NCBI GenBank assembly: GCA_902768805.1
Contig: CACXMX010000045.1
Coordinates: 1 to 32,570, forward strand
Reading direction: 5' to 3'
Length of the DNA stretch: 32,570 nt
DNA from: Oscillospiraceae bacterium
GTDB taxonomy: Bacteria > Bacillota > Clostridia > Oscillospirales > Oscillospiraceae
The notes beneath the pieces were generated by a model. The model was not told the origin of the DNA. It was given only the letters and a program-made list of their open reading frames with translations, and searched no databases. A program made the position numbers and the translations under genes. Below are positions 15,140-24,786 of the stretch, piece by piece (positions within the stretch are counted from its first letter, which is position 1; the number at the start of each line of letters is the position of its first letter).

Positions 15140-15996
15140 TGGCGGAAGCGGGGAACATCAACTGGTATCCCGGCCACATGAAAAAGGCGACCCGCATGAT
15201 GGAGGAAAACCTCCGTCTTGTGGACGCCGTGGCCGAGATCCGCGACGCGCGCATTCCCGAGTCGAGCCGCAACCCGGACATCGACCGGATCGCCGCCGGG
15301 ATGCCGCGCCTGATCATCCTCAACCGTGCCGATCAGGCAGATCCCGCCGTTACGGCCGAATGGAGCCGCGCCCTGACCGGCGGGGGAGCCGCGGCGCTGG
15401 AGATGGACTGCAAAAGCGGAAAGGGCGTCGGCGCTTTTCCCGCGGCGGCGCGGAACCTGCTTTCGGAGCTGATCGAGCGCAGCAGGGCAAAGGGCAAGGT
15501 GGGCCGTCCGCTCCGGTTCATGGTGCTGGGCATCCCCAACGTGGGAAAATCCAGCTTTATCAACCGGCTGGCCGGACGCAAGGCCGCCCAGACCAGCGAC
15601 AGGCCCGGGGTGACCCGCGGCAAGCAGTGGATCTCCCTGCCCAACAACATCCAGCTTCTCGATACTCCGGGGATACTCTGGCCGAAATTCGAGTCGGAGC
15701 AGGTGGGCCTCGCTCTTGCCTGGACCGGGGCGATCAACGACAACATCCTGGATATAGAGCATGTGGCGTCGGCTCTTCTCGAGCGCATGAGGGAACTTTA
15801 TCCCGGCGCGATTGAAGAGAGATATAAGTTTTCTCCGGAACCCGGCGTTCCCGGGTATGAGATGCTCGAGCAGGCGGGCCGGAAGAGAGGCTTTCTCATC
15901 TCCGGGGGAGAGGTAAACACCGAGCGCATGGCGCGGGTGCTGCTCGACGAGTTCCGAGCCGGCAAGCTGGGCCGGGTCACCCTGGAAAGGCCGTGA
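15139..15996 (+). CDS. rbgA: Ribosome biogenesis GTPase RbgA (YlqF)
   Basis: This GTPase is needed for late assembly of the 50S subunit. The 285-aa protein shows circularly permuted G motifs: G4 (NRAD, a variant of NKxD) near residue 56 comes before G1 (GIPNVGKSS, about residues 131-139), G2 (the conserved threonine near PGVTRG) and G3 (DTPG, about 175). The N-terminal [11 protein letters not shown] is a family hallmark. The start ATG 15139 overlaps the lepB stop by one base. A longer in-frame ORF from 14968 is an artefact inside lepB. Confidence 0.95.
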   Translation: MAEAGNINWYPGHMKKATRMMEENLRLVDAVAEIRDARIPESSRNPDIDRIAAGMPRLIILNRADQADPAVTAEWSRALTGGGAAALEMDCKSGKGVGAFPAAARNLLSELIERSRAKGKVGRPLRFMVLGIPNVGKSSFINRLAGRKAAQTSDRPGVTRGKQWISLPNNIQLLDTPGILWPKFESEQVGLALAWTGAINDNILDIEHVASALLERMRELYPGAIEERYKFSPEPGVPGYEMLEQAGRKRGFLISGGEVNTERMARVLLDEFRAGKLGRVTLERP

Positions 15997-16604
15997 AGAA
16001 AATGGAATCAGGCGATCTTTACGAATATGAGCGCGCTCTTGCCGCGGGGCGTTTCCCGTTCTGCGGCGTCGACGAGGCCGGCCGGGGTCCTCTGGCCGGG
16101 CCGGTGTGCGCCGCCGCGGTGATCCTTCCGGAGGGCGCCGTGATCCCGGGGCTGAACGACTCCAAGAAGCTCAGCGAAAAAAGGCGGGAGGAGCTGTACG
16201 GGCGTATCACGGACATCGCGGTGTCCTTCGCGGTCGCTTTCGCGTCCGTGGAGGAGATCGAAGCGCTCAATATCAAGGGCGCGACCTATCTGGCCATGGA
16301 CAGGGCCATCGCCGAGCTGGACCCCACTCCGGTCCTGGCGCTGGTGGACGGCAACGACCGCAACACTCTGGCGGTCCCCTCAATAAAGGTCGTGCACGGC
16401 GACGGCCTGTGCGCGTCCATAGCGGCGGCGTCCATCCTGGCCAAGGTCACAAGGGACCGGTGGATGCTTGAGCTGGATCGGCGCTTTCCGCAGTACGGCT
16501 TTGCGGCCCACAAGGGCTACGGCACAAAGGCGCATTACGCCGCACTGCGCGAGTACGGCCCGTGCGAAGCGCACAGGCCCACCTATCTGAGGAAAATGCA
16601 TTGA
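15993..16604 (+). CDS. rnhB: Ribonuclease HII
   Basis: RNase HII removes RNA from RNA-DNA hybrids and single ribonucleotides from DNA. The 203-aa protein carries the [12 protein letters not shown] motif with metal-binding Asp27 and Glu28, later ALVDGND with the third Asp, and SILAKVTRD. The start is uncertain. GTG 15993 overlaps the rbgA stop, but its SD (GGAAAGG) is very close, whereas ATG 16002, three codons later, is spaced about 12 nt. The rbgA-rnhB-yraN order is conserved in Firmicutes. Confidence 0.94.
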   Translation: MKKMESGDLYEYERALAAGRFPFCGVDEAGRGPLAGPVCAAAVILPEGAVIPGLNDSKKLSEKRREELYGRITDIAVSFAVAFASVEEIEALNIKGATYLAMDRAIAELDPTPVLALVDGNDRNTLAVPSIKVVHGDGLCASIAAASILAKVTRDRWMLELDRRFPQYGFAAHKGYGTKAHYAALREYGPCEAHRPTYLRKMH

Positions 16605-16972
16605 CCGATCCGGGACTTCTCGGCCGCTTCGGCGAGGCGGCCGCCGCGGAGTATCTGCGAGGAAAGGGATACCGCATACTGGGGCAGAATTACCACACCC
16701 GCCGGGGGGAGATCGACCTGATCGCCTCCGGAGGGCGCTATTTGGTTTTTGCGGAGGTCAAGCTGCGCAAAAACGATTCCTTCGCGCAGGCGCGTGAATT
16801 CGTTACTCCGGCCAAACAGCGGCGCCTGATCGCCGCGGCGGAGTCCTGGCTCCAGCGGCACCCGACTTCGCTGCAGCCGCGTTTCGATGTGCTGGAGATC
16901 TACGCCCCCGAGGGGACGGACACCGCGCATCCGCTCATCCGCCACTGGGAGAACGCGTTCGGCGCGGACTGA
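16601..16972 (+). CDS. yraN: YraN/UPF0102 family nuclease-fold protein
   Basis: This family has a restriction-endonuclease-like fold and unknown cellular role. The 123-aa product has the hallmark order [12 protein letters not shown] (residues 8-19), then RRGEIDLIA (about 36-44), LVFAEVKLR (about 49-57) and PAKQRRL (about 71-77). Together these form the E...D...EVK active-site pattern. The TTG start at 16601 overlaps the rnhB stop and has SD GAGGAAAA about 6 nt upstream. An in-frame GTG at 16562 lies within rnhB and lacks a good SD. The family and the position after rnhB are clear, the function is not. Confidence 0.88.
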   Translation: MTDPGLLGRFGEAAAAEYLRGKGYRILGQNYHTRRGEIDLIASGGRYLVFAEVKLRKNDSFAQAREFVTPAKQRRLIAAAESWLQRHPTSLQPRFDVLEIYAPEGTDTAHPLIRHWENAFGAD

Positions 16973-17014
16973 CCGCCCGCCGGGCGCTCATCAATATCTT
17001 TTGAGGTCCGCAGC

Positions 17015-17704
17015 ATGTCACTGTTTGCCATCGGGGACCTGCATCTTGCGCTGGGTGCCCCGGAAAAGAATATGGAGGTCTTCGGAGGCCGTTGGATCGG
17101 GTATACGGATAAGATCCGGCGCGGCTTCGATCTGGTGCGCGAAGAGGACCTGTGCGTGATCTGCGGCGACACCAGCTGGGCCATGGATCTGGAAACAGCT
17201 CTGCCCGACTTCCGCTTCCTCAACGATCTGCCGGGACGGAAGCTGCTGCTCAAGGGCAACCACGATTACTGGTGGACCACCGCGGCCAAGATGAACGCCT
17301 TTTTCGCGGCGAACGGGCTGGACAGGCTGGCCCTGCTCCACAACAGCTGCGCCCAATGGGAGGATCTCGCCGTCTGCGGAACCCGCGGCTGGTTTTTTGA
17401 GGAGGAGACCGGGACCGAACACGACGGAAAGATCCTTCGCCGGGAGGTGGGACGCCTGCGGACCTCGCTCACGGCCGCGGGAGACCGGGAGAAGCTGGTG
17501 TTCCTGCACTATCCTCCGCTTTACCGCAATTACCGATGCCCCGAGATCCTCGGCGTGCTGCGCGAGTTCTCCGTAAGAGAGTGCTTTTACGGCCATATCC
17601 ACGGCAGGGGAGCCCACGCGGCCGTCATCGGGGAAGAGGGAGGCTTACTTTATCGGCTGATCTCCGCGGATCATCTCGATTTTTACCCATATAAAGTAAG
17701 ATGA
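17015..17704 (+). CDS. Calcineurin-like metallophosphoesterase
   Basis: The 229-aa product has a complete dinuclear metal-binding set: GDLH (Asp8, His10) at the N-terminus, CGDTSW, KGNHDYWW, a late HYPP and GHIHGR. This places it in the metallophosphoesterase superfamily, in a subgroup common in Clostridia whose substrate is unknown. No signal peptide is seen, so it should be cytosolic. SD GAGGT lies 8 nt upstream of the ATG. It follows yraN after 42 nt and may be the last gene of the lepB operon. Tight spacing to the tig promoter (17708) leaves no separate terminator that I can see. Confidence 0.88.
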   Translation: MSLFAIGDLHLALGAPEKNMEVFGGRWIGYTDKIRRGFDLVREEDLCVICGDTSWAMDLETALPDFRFLNDLPGRKLLLKGNHDYWWTTAAKMNAFFAANGLDRLALLHNSCAQWEDLAVCGTRGWFFEEETGTEHDGKILRREVGRLRTSLTAAGDREKLVFLHYPPLYRNYRCPEILGVLREFSVRECFYGHIHGRGAHAAVIGEEGGLLYRLISADHLDFYPYKVR

Positions 17705-17707
17705 TGA

Positions 17708-17736
17708 TTGCAATCCTCGGATTCTTCTGATATAAT
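17708..17736 (+). promoter_or_regulatory. Promoter of tig
   Basis: TTGCAA (17708-17713), 17 nt, TATAAT (17731-17736) with extended -10 TG. A 6-bp hairpin TTCAGC/GCTGAA lies in the leader. No CIRCE-type heat-shock operator is visible. Confidence 0.85.
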
Positions 17737-17798
17737 CTTACGGCTTGCAATATAAGTTCCTTCAGCAGAAAGGCTGAAACATAGAGAGGAGAAACCCC

Positions 17799-19127
17799 AT
17801 GATCGTCAAGAACATCAGCAAAGAAAACAATACCGTGTCCTTCCAGGTCGAGCTCTCCGGCGCGGAGTTTGAAGAGCACGTCGCCGCCGCCTACCGCAAG
17901 AACCGCGGCCGCATCCAGGTGCCCGGCTTCCGCAAGGGCAAGGCGTCCCGCATGGTCGTAGAGGGCTTCTACGGCAAGGACGTGTTTTATGAAGACGCGA
18001 TCGAAGATGCCGCCAGCCCGGCTTTCGTGTTCGCCGTAGAGCAGGAGAAGCTGCGCGTCGTGGGGCGTCCCTCGGTGACCGCCACCGAGATCACCGACGA
18101 GAAGGGGGCTCTTCTGACCTTCGGTACCGACGTGTGGCCCGAGGCGACTCTGGGCGAGTACAAGGGCCTGGAAGCGGAAAAGGATCCCACCGACGTGCCC
18201 GATGAGGAGATCGACCGCGAGATCGAGCGCCTGCGCAAGCAGAACGCCCGCATGATCAGCGTGGACCGTCCCGCCGAGAACGGCGATACCGTGAACATCG
18301 ACTATGCCGGCACCAAGGACGGCGTCGCCTTTGACGGCGGCACGGCCGAGGGCCACGACCTGGTGCTGGGCTCCGGCAGCTTCATCCCCGGATTCGAGGA
18401 AAAGCTTGTCGGCATCAGCGCCGGCGAGGAGCGGGATCTGGAGCTGACCTTCCCCGAGAACTATCACGCCAAGGACCTGGCCGGCCAGAACGTGGTGTTC
18501 CATGTCAAGTGCAACGAGGTCAAGTATGAGGAGCTGCCCGCCGTGGACGACGATTTCGCCCAGGACAACGACTACGACGATCTCGAGGCCATGAAGAAGG
18601 CCATCACCGAGCGCTTGCACAACGGCAAGGAGACCGTCGCCGTCAACGCCTTTACCGACCGGCTGGTCAACGCCGCGGCCGCCAACATGACCGTGGACAT
18701 CCCCGAGTCCATGATCGAAGAGCGCATGGATTCCCTGATGGAGGAGTACGAGCGCTACATCTCTTCCCAGGGCATGCCCTTTGAGAAGTACCTTCAGATG
18801 ATCGGGACCACTCCGGAAGCCTTCCGCAGCACCACCCGGCCCACGGCCGAGGTCCAGACCCGCACCGAGATCCTGCTCGACGCGGTGAAGACCGCCGAGA
18901 ACCTGGAGGCCACCGAGGAAGACGTGAACGCCGAGATCGAAAAGATGGCGGAGACCTATAAGATGAAGGCCGAGGATGTGCGCAAGTACATCGACATGAG
19001 CGCCCTCAACGACCAGATCCTGCGGAACAAAGCCATCGCCGTGATCCGCGACAGCGGCATCGCCGTGCCTCCGAAGCCCGCCGAGGAGCCCGCCGAAGAG
19101 CCTGCCGAGGCGCCCGCCGAAGAGTAA
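17799..19127 (+). CDS. tig: Trigger factor (ribosome-associated chaperone)
   Basis: Trigger factor binds nascent chains at the exit tunnel and has peptidyl-prolyl isomerase activity. The 442-aa length is typical. The N-terminal ribosome-binding domain has the GFRKGKASR signature (about residues 45-53, usual form GFRxGKxP). The FKBP-like domain spans about residues 155-245 ([26 protein letters not shown]). The helical C-terminal chaperone domain follows. The C-terminus ends in four 12-nt repeats encoding PAEE-type tetrapeptides. SD AGAGAGGAG precedes the ATG. tig, clpP, clpX and lon form a common Gram-positive quality-control cluster. Its stop codon overlaps a candidate ATT start for clpP. Confidence 0.96.
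   Translation: MIVKNISKENNTVSFQVELSGAEFEEHVAAAYRKNRGRIQVPGFRKGKASRMVVEGFYGKDVFYEDAIEDAASPAFVFAVEQEKLRVVGRPSVTATEITDEKGALLTFGTDVWPEATLGEYKGLEAEKDPTDVPDEEIDREIERLRKQNARMISVDRPAENGDTVNIDYAGTKDGVAFDGGTAEGHDLVLGSGSFIPGFEEKLVGISAGEERDLELTFPENYHAKDLAGQNVVFHVKCNEVKYEELPAVDDDFAQDNDYDDLEAMKKAITERLHNGKETVAVNAFTDRLVNAAAANMTVDIPESMIEERMDSLMEEYERYISSQGMPFEKYLQMIGTTPEAFRSTTRPTAEVQTRTEILLDAVKTAENLEATEEDVNAEIEKMAETYKMKAEDVRKYIDMSALNDQILRNKAIAVIRDSGIAVPPKPAEEPAEEPAEAPAEE
19077..19124 (+). repeat. Four 12-nt tandem repeats at the 3' end of tig
   Basis: Codons for Pro-Ala-Glu-Glu are repeated as [16 protein letters not shown] just before the stop. They form an acidic, probably disordered tail. Confidence 0.85.
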
Positions 19128-19141
19128 TTCCGACCGTTTCC

Positions 19142-19687
19142 GTGAGGGGGAGGAGCATCGCCTTCCTTTCCCTTCTTCTGAACGACAGGATCATCATGCT
19201 CTCCGAAGAAGTCAACGACACCACCGCCTCTCTGATCGTGGCGCAGCTGCTGTATCTTGAGGCGCAGGATCCCGACAAGGACATCCAGTTCTACATCAAT
19301 TCCCCCGGAGGGAGCGTAACCGCCGGCATGGCCATTTACGATACCATGCAGTATATCAAGGCGGACGTATCCACCATCTGCGTGGGCATGGCGGCCTCCA
19401 TGGGCGCGTTCCTGCTCGCCGCCGGGGCGAAAGGCAAGCGCATCGCGCTGCCCAACGCGGAGATCATGATCCACCAGCCCTCCGGCGGCAGCCGCGGGCA
19501 GGCCTCGGACATCAAGATCCAGGCCGATCAGATCCTGCGCATCCGCGAGACCCTCAACCGGATCCTGGCCGAGAATACGGGCAGGAGCGTGGAGGAGATC
19601 GCCCGGGACACCGAACGGGATCATTTCCTTACGGCCCAGGAGGCCGTGGAGTACGGCCTGATCGATAAAGTGATTTACAAGAGATAA
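19142..19687 (+). CDS. clpP: ClpP protease subunit with aberrant N-terminus
   Basis: ClpP is the proteolytic chamber subunit of ClpXP. The body is orthodox: [25 protein letters not shown], catalytic Ser86 (GMAASMG), His111 (IHQPSGG) and Asp160, with E. coli-like spacing. The N-terminus is not. Where almost all ClpP have (F/Y)DIYSRLL, this has IAFLSLLL, changing the residues equivalent to E. coli Asp18, Tyr20 and Arg22. The first conventional start, GTG 19142, has no SD and removes the first 11 residues of mature ClpP. In frame upstream, ATT 19127 overlaps the tig stop and would add IPTVS, recalling the IPTV start of Bacillus ClpP, but the following IEQT-type residues are missing. The start is therefore unresolved. 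clpX follows after 4 nt. Confidence 0.85.
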   Translation: MRGRSIAFLSLLLNDRIIMLSEEVNDTTASLIVAQLLYLEAQDPDKDIQFYINSPGGSVTAGMAIYDTMQYIKADVSTICVGMAASMGAFLLAAGAKGKRIALPNAEIMIHQPSGGSRGQASDIKIQADQILRIRETLNRILAENTGRSVEEIARDTERDHFLTAQEAVEYGLIDKVIYKR

Positions 19688-19691
19688 AAAA

Positions 19692-20954
19692 ATGGCAACT
19701 ACCGACAACAAAAAGATCCGCTGCTCCTTCTGCGGGAGGACCCAGGACAAGGTGGACAAGCTGATCGCCGGCAACGGAGCGTTCATCTGCAACGAGTGCG
19801 TCAAGCTCTGCCTGAGCATCATGGAAGAGGAATACGCCGACGATCATGAACAGAAGCAGGACGTGCTGCTTCCCGACTTTGAGGACATCCCCCGCCCGCA
19901 GAAGATCAAAGAGGTGCTCGACGAGTACATCATCGGGCAGGAAAAGGCGAAGATCGCCCTGTCTGTGGCGGTTTACAACCATTACAAGCGCATCCTGTAC
20001 GGGACGCGGAACGATGTGGAGCTTCAGAAGTCCAACATCCTGCTCATCGGGCCCACGGGAAGCGGCAAAACGCTCTTCGCCCAGACGCTGGCCCGGGTCC
20101 TGGACGTCCCCTTCGCCATCGCCGACGCCACCACGCTCACCGAAGCGGGCTATGTGGGCGAGGACGTGGAGAACATCCTCACCCGTCTGCTGCAGGCGGC
20201 GGATTTCGACGTGGAGCGCGCCCAGCGGGGCATCATCTACATCGACGAGATCGACAAGATCGCCCGCAAGAGCGAGAACGTGTCCATTACCCGGGACGTT
20301 TCCGGCGAGGGCGTACAGCAGGCGCTGCTGAAGATCCTGGAGGGCACCGTCGCCGCGGTCCCGCCCCAGGGCGGACGCAAGCACCCCCATCAGGAGTTCA
20401 TCCATCTCGATACGTCCAACATCCTGTTTATCTGCGGCGGCGCGTTCGACGGCCTGGAAAAGATCATCGAGAACCGCCTTGACCGCAAAAGCATGGGCTT
20501 CGGCGCTCAGATCGAGAGCAAGAAGGAAAAAAACGTGGGCGAGATCCTCGCCCGGGTACAGCAGCACGACGTGCTCAAATACGGCATCATCCCCGAGCTT
20601 GTGGGACGCCTGCCGGTGATCACTCCGCTGAGCTCTCTGGACCGCGCCGCTCTGGTGCGCATCCTCACCGAGCCCAAAAACGCGATCACCAAGCAGTACG
20701 CCTCGCTGATGGAGCTCGACGGCGTGCGTCTTGAATACGAGGACGCGGCGCTGGAGGCCATCGCGGACAGAGCCGTAGACATGGGGATCGGGGCGCGCGG
20801 CCTGCGAAGCATCATGGAGAACATCATGACGGACGTGATGTTCACAGTCCCCTCGGACAAAACCATCGAACGGGTCGTTATCACGGCCGACTGTGTCGTC
20901 AACGGCACGGAACCGGTGGTCTGCCGCCGGGGCGGGGAAGAGCTTCCCGCCTGA
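19692..20954 (+). CDS. clpX: ClpX, ATP-dependent unfoldase of ClpXP
   Basis: ClpX recognises substrates, unfolds them and feeds them to ClpP. The 420-aa protein has the N-terminal Cys4 zinc domain (Cys11, Cys14, Cys33, Cys36). The AAA+ module follows, with Walker A GPTGSGKT at residues 120-127 and Walker B IIYIDEID at about 181-188. The ClpP-docking loop contains SMGFG in place of the frequent IGFG. The C-terminal small domain carries [11 protein letters not shown]. The gene begins 4 nt after clpP, with only a weak SD (AAGAGAT), which suggests coupled translation. Confidence 0.97.
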   Translation: MATTDNKKIRCSFCGRTQDKVDKLIAGNGAFICNECVKLCLSIMEEEYADDHEQKQDVLLPDFEDIPRPQKIKEVLDEYIIGQEKAKIALSVAVYNHYKRILYGTRNDVELQKSNILLIGPTGSGKTLFAQTLARVLDVPFAIADATTLTEAGYVGEDVENILTRLLQAADFDVERAQRGIIYIDEIDKIARKSENVSITRDVSGEGVQQALLKILEGTVAAVPPQGGRKHPHQEFIHLDTSNILFICGGAFDGLEKIIENRLDRKSMGFGAQIESKKEKNVGEILARVQQHDVLKYGIIPELVGRLPVITPLSSLDRAALVRILTEPKNAITKQYASLMELDGVRLEYEDAALEAIADRAVDMGIGARGLRSIMENIMTDVMFTVPSDKTIERVVITADCVVNGTEPVVCRRGGEELPA

Positions 20955-20976
20955 ATCGGCGAAGGATAATCGCGAA

Positions 20977-21005
20977 GCGTTCCCGCGCCCGGTGCGCGGG
21001 AACGC
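20977..21005 (+). promoter_or_regulatory. 12-bp perfect stem-loop in the lon leader
   Basis: GCGTTCCCGCGC (20977-20988) pairs exactly with GCGCGGGAACGC (20994-21005) around CCGGT. Its 3' arm GGGAACGC (20998-21005) can instead pair with GCGTTCCC (21017-21024), which would break the following terminator. Confidence 0.75.
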
Positions 21006-21008
21006 GCG

Positions 21009-21033
21009 GCGGGGGAGCGTTCCCTCGCTTTTT
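21009..21033 (+). terminator. Intrinsic terminator immediately upstream of lon
   Basis: GCGGGGGA (21009-21016) pairs with TCCCTCGC (21021-21028) around GCGT, followed by TTTTT. It ends only 6 nt before the lon SD (AAGGAG), so it can act as an attenuator or end clpX transcripts. Confidence 0.75.
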
Positions 21034-21054
21034 GCTATGAAGGAGCTGGTAAAA

Positions 21055-23466
21055 ATGACAGAAGCAAACAGCCGGATCATGACGCTGCCCACGCTGGCGC
21101 TTCGGGGCGTTTCCGTGTTCCCGGGCACCGTGCTTCATTTTGAGGTGGAGCGGCCCATGAGCATAGCGGCGCTCAACGCAGCCATCGGGACCGACCGGAT
21201 GATCTTTCTGGTGGCGCAGCGCGATATGGCTGTGGACGCACCCGGACAGAAGGACCTCTACGAGGTCGGCACCGTCTGCCGCGTGGGGCAGATCCTGCGT
21301 ACGCCCGGCGGCGGCAACGTGAAATGCATCGTTGACGGCCTGTACCGCGGCCGCCTGCTGCGGCTGACGGCGGAGACGCCCTGTCTCTGGTCCAACGTGC
21401 GCGTCCTTGCCGACGAGAGCGTGGACGCCTCGAGCACGGAATGCACGGCGCTGATCCGCGCCTGCAACGAGCTGTTTTCCGAGTACGCCCAGATCACCGG
21501 CTCTATCGGTCCGGAGATCCTGCTCCGCGTGGCGGACCGTCAGGACCCGGGGTTCGTATCGGACTATATTGCCCAGAACGTCTACCTCCGCCCGGGAGAC
21601 AAGCAGCTCCTTTTGGAGGACCTGCACCCGATCCGCAGGCTCGGCGCGCTCAACACGCTGCTCCAGCGCGAGCTGGAGATCGCCGATATCCGCCAGGATC
21701 TTCACTCCGCCACCGCCGAACACATGGCCAACAGCCAGCGCGAGTACTTCCTGCGCGAGCAGATGCGCGTGATCCGCGAGGAGCTCGGCGAAGGGGACGA
21801 GGGGGACGAGCTGGAGGAATACCGCAACATGATCCTGGCTCTCGCCCTGGATGAGGAAGTGGAGAAAAAGCTGCTCAAGGAGCTCAACCGCCTGGCCAAG
21901 CAGCCGTTCGGCTCCGCCGAGAGCAGCGTGATCCGCACCTGGCTGGATACCTGCCTGGAGCTGCCCTGGAACATCCGCACGGAGGACGTCACGGATATCG
22001 CCCGCGCCAAGCGGGTGCTCGACGAGGACCACTACGGCCTTACAAAGGTGAAGGAACGCATCCTGGAGTATCTGGCGGTGCGCCAGATCTCTCCCGAGGC
22101 CAAGGGCGGGGTGCTCTGCCTGGTCGGCCCTCCGGGCGTGGGCAAAACCAGCATAGCCATGAGCGTCGCCCGGGCCACCCACCGGAAAATGGCCCGCATC
22201 TCTCTGGGCGGCATCCACGACGAAGCCGAGATCCGCGGCCACCGCAAGACCTATGTCGGCGCCATGCCGGGGCGGATCATCGCCGGCATTCAGCAGGCCG
22301 GGACACGCAACTGCGTCCTGGTGCTCGACGAGATCGACAAGCTGGGCGCGGACTACCGCGGGGATCCCTCCGCGGCCCTGCTCGAGGCGCTCGACACCGA
22401 GCAGAACAGCACCTTCCGCGATCATTTCCTCGAGGTCCCCTTCGACCTGTCCGAGGTTTTGTTCATCACAACGGCCAATAACGCCGACACGATCCCCCGC
22501 GCCCTGCTGGATCGGATGGAGGTCATCAATCTGGGCAGCTACACCGATGAGGAGAAGCTCCAGATCGCCAAGCGCCACCTGCTCCCCAAGCAGAGGAGCC
22601 GCCACGGCCTGAACGGCAATCAGCTCCGCCTTACCGACGACGCTGTCCGAGAGATCATCTCGGACTATACGCGCGAATCCGGCGTCCGTACGCTCGAGCG
22701 CACGCTCGCCTCTCTGTGCCGGAAGACGGCCAAGGGCATCGCCTCCGGAGAGCGCAGAAGTCTCCGCCTTCGCGCCGGCGAGCTGCGCGAGTGGCTCGGA
22801 GCGCCGAAATATAAAAGCTCCTCTGTTTTCGACACCGACGCGGTGGGCCTGGTGCACGGACTGGCCTGGACCTCCGTGGGAGGAGAGGTGCTGGATGTGG
22901 AGTGCGCGGTCGTTCCCGGGACGGGGCGTCTGGAGCTCACCGGCAATCTCGGCTCCGTGATGAAGGAGTCCTGCCACGCGGCCGTTACGTATATCCGCGG
23001 CAGAACGGCAGAGCTGGGGATCGACCCCGAATTCTATAAAAACACGGATATCCATCTGCATTTTCCCGAAGGCGCGGTGCCCAAGGACGGGCCCAGCGCC
23101 GGCGCCGCGATCTGCCTGTGCGTGGTCTCGGCGCTGACGAACCGCCCGGTGCGCTCGGATGTGGCCATGACCGGCGAGATCACGCTCCGCGGCCGGGTGC
23201 TCCCCATCGGCGGCATTCAGGAAAAGTCCATGGCCGCACTGCGCAACGGCATCCGCGAGGTGCTGCTGCCCGAGGGCAACGTGCCCGATCTGGACGAGAT
23301 CGATCCCGACGTGCGCGCCGCCGTGAACTTCACGCCGGTTTCCCATATGGACGAGGTGCTCGCCAAAGCGCTTCTCCCGCTGACCGGCAGCGAGGAAGCC
23401 GCCCCCGCCTTCGTCGTGCCCGTTGCGGAAAAAACGCCGTCCTCGGGAGTGTACATCACGCAATGA
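21055..23466 (+). CDS. lon: Lon ATP-dependent protease
   Basis: Lon degrades misfolded and selected regulatory proteins. The 803-aa product has the N-terminal substrate-binding domain, then a helical region with [15 protein letters not shown]. The AAA+ module has Walker [10 protein letters not shown] at residues 358-366 and Walker [10 protein letters not shown]. The C-terminal protease domain has the catalytic Ser681 (PKDGPSAG) and Lys724 ([10 protein letters not shown]), with the 43-residue spacing of E. coli Lon. The start ATG 21055 has AAGGAG 9 nt upstream. The in-frame ATG 21037 overlaps that SD, and earlier starts lie in clpX. A terminator-like leader precedes it. Its stop overlaps ysxC (ATGA). 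Confidence 0.96.
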   Translation: MTEANSRIMTLPTLALRGVSVFPGTVLHFEVERPMSIAALNAAIGTDRMIFLVAQRDMAVDAPGQKDLYEVGTVCRVGQILRTPGGGNVKCIVDGLYRGRLLRLTAETPCLWSNVRVLADESVDASSTECTALIRACNELFSEYAQITGSIGPEILLRVADRQDPGFVSDYIAQNVYLRPGDKQLLLEDLHPIRRLGALNTLLQRELEIADIRQDLHSATAEHMANSQREYFLREQMRVIREELGEGDEGDELEEYRNMILALALDEEVEKKLLKELNRLAKQPFGSAESSVIRTWLDTCLELPWNIRTEDVTDIARAKRVLDEDHYGLTKVKERILEYLAVRQISPEAKGGVLCLVGPPGVGKTSIAMSVARATHRKMARISLGGIHDEAEIRGHRKTYVGAMPGRIIAGIQQAGTRNCVLVLDEIDKLGADYRGDPSAALLEALDTEQNSTFRDHFLEVPFDLSEVLFITTANNADTIPRALLDRMEVINLGSYTDEEKLQIAKRHLLPKQRSRHGLNGNQLRLTDDAVREIISDYTRESGVRTLERTLASLCRKTAKGIASGERRSLRLRAGELREWLGAPKYKSSSVFDTDAVGLVHGLAWTSVGGEVLDVECAVVPGTGRLELTGNLGSVMKESCHAAVTYIRGRTAELGIDPEFYKNTDIHLHFPEGAVPKDGPSAGAAICLCVVSALTNRPVRSDVAMTGEITLRGRVLPIGGIQEKSMAALRNGIREVLLPEGNVPDLDEIDPDVRAAVNFTPVSHMDEVLAKALLPLTGSEEAAPAFVVPVAEKTPSSGVYITQ

Positions 23467-24047
23467 ACACGCAGAAAGCACAATTTGTCCGCTCGGCCGC
23501 CTCGGAGAAGGATTTCATCGACGACGGGCGGCCCGCGGTCGTCTTTGCCGGGCGTTCCAATGTGGGAAAATCCTCGGTGATCAACTGTCTGCTGCAGAGG
23601 AAGAACTTTGCCCGGGTCGGCGCCACGCCGGGGAAGACCGTGCAGGTGAATTATTTCCTGGTGGACGGGACATGGTTCGTGGATCTGCCGGGCTACGGCT
23701 ACGCGAGAGTGTCCGGAGACGAACGGCGGCGCTGGGGCGGGCTTATGGAGAGCTTCTTTTCCCGGAGCGAGCGAATCTCTCTGGGAGTGCAGATCGTGGA
23801 TGCCCGGCACGCGCCCACGGTGGACGACGTGACCATGACCGAGTACTTTAAAAGCACCGGCCGGCCATTCGTCGTGGCGGCCAATAAGCTGGACAAGCTG
23901 AAGAAAAGCGAGATCTCTCCCAATCTTCTTCGCGTGAGGGAAACGCTCGCTCTCGGCGAAGACATCCCGGTCATAGGGATGTCCTGCCTGAAGGCGCAGG
24001 GCCGGGACGAGCTTCTCGCCGCGATCGAAGCCGCCGCGGTCAAATAG
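23463..24047 (+). CDS. ysxC: Ribosome biogenesis GTPase YsxC/EngB
   Basis: This essential GTPase functions in 50S assembly. The 194-aa protein shows G1 GRSNVGKSS (about residues 30-38), G2 with the conserved threonine in ATPGKT, G3 DLPGYGYA and G4 NKLD, each in family form. The start ATG 23463 overlaps the lon stop (ATGA), and the lon-ysxC pair is widely conserved in Firmicutes. A longer ORF starting inside lon is rejected. Confidence 0.95.
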   Translation: MNTQKAQFVRSAASEKDFIDDGRPAVVFAGRSNVGKSSVINCLLQRKNFARVGATPGKTVQVNYFLVDGTWFVDLPGYGYARVSGDERRRWGGLMESFFSRSERISLGVQIVDARHAPTVDDVTMTEYFKSTGRPFVVAANKLDKLKKSEISPNLLRVRETLALGEDIPVIGMSCLKAQGRDELLAAIEAAAVK

Positions 24048-24050
24048 AGG

Positions 24051-24079
24051 TTGTAATAACACCCGGTATTTGGTAAAAT
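24051..24079 (+). promoter_or_regulatory. Promoter abutting the start of the site-2-type protease gene
   Basis: TTGTAA (24051-24056), 17 nt, TAAAAT (24074-24079). The predicted first base, about 24085-24087, coincides with the first in-frame ATG codons (24085 and 24088). Confidence 0.6.
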
Positions 24080-24084
24080 CCAGG

Positions 24085-24783
24085 ATGATGAACGCTCTAG
24101 CCGATATTTGGAACAATCTGGACTGGTCGGTCCCCGCGCAGCTTCTGCTCCGGGTGGTGCCGGCCCTGCTGTGCATCACGCTCCATGAGCTGAGCCACGG
24201 CTTTACGGCCTGCCTGCTCGGGGACACCACCGCCAGGGATGCCGGCCGGCTCACGCTCAACCCGGTCCGCCATATCGACCCTATGGGTCTTCTGATGATG
24301 ATCGTGTTCCGCGTGGGATGGGCAAAGCCCGTACCGGTGAACATGTACCGCTTTCGGGATCCCAAAGGCGGCATGGCGCTCACGGCGCTGGCCGGACCGG
24401 TGAGCAACCTTGTCATCTGCGTCGTTTTTCTGTTTCTTTACGGGGTTTGCTATACCCCTCTTTACGTCACGGCGCGTCTGGGCGATTTCGGCCGGACGCT
24501 CATGGAAATGTTTTATCTGACGGCCTACATCAGTCTCGGCATGGGGCTCTTCAACCTGCTGCCCGTACCGCCGCTGGACGGGAGCAAGGTGCTCTTCGCC
24601 GTACTCCCCGAGAACGCGTACGAGGTGCTCATGCGCTACGAGCGCTACGGCATGATCGCGCTGATGATGCTTGTGTGGAGCGGCTTTCTGGGAAGCCCGC
24701 TGACGACGGCGGTGTCGTGGCTTTTCGACAGGCTGTTTGCCGTGGCCGTATTCGGATTCCGTCTGACGGGAGGTCTTCGCTGA
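24085..24783 (+). CDS. Site-2 protease-type membrane metalloprotease (M50 family)
   Basis: This 232-aa membrane protein carries the zinc motif HELSHG (His34, Glu35, His38) inside the first hydrophobic segment, the distal metal-ligand motif NLLPVPPLDGSK, and several further membrane helices. It belongs to the rhomboid-unrelated M50B group that cuts substrates within the membrane. Its substrate is unknown. In Firmicutes such a gene often precedes scpA, as here (3-nt gap). The start is uncertain: ATG 24085 or ATG 24088, with TTG 24070 also in frame. No proper SD is seen, and the promoter suggests a leaderless or very short leader. Confidence is high for the family. Confidence 0.9.
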   Translation: MMNALADIWNNLDWSVPAQLLLRVVPALLCITLHELSHGFTACLLGDTTARDAGRLTLNPVRHIDPMGLLMMIVFRVGWAKPVPVNMYRFRDPKGGMALTALAGPVSNLVICVVFLFLYGVCYTPLYVTARLGDFGRTLMEMFYLTAYISLGMGLFNLLPVPPLDGSKVLFAVLPENAYEVLMRYERYGMIALMMLVWSGFLGSPLTTAVSWLFDRLFAVAVFGFRLTGGLR

Positions 24784-24786
24784 CAC

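Noticed and set aside
17708-19200. CIRCE or CtsR heat-shock operator before tig-clpP
   Set aside because: No TTAGCACTC inverted repeat or CtsR-type heptad repeat is seen near the promoter.
20899-23481. 860-aa minus-strand ORF antisense to lon
   Set aside because: It is a shadow ORF typical of GC-rich DNA. It is His/Arg/Gly-rich with no recognisable domain, and the plus strand encodes a complete Lon.
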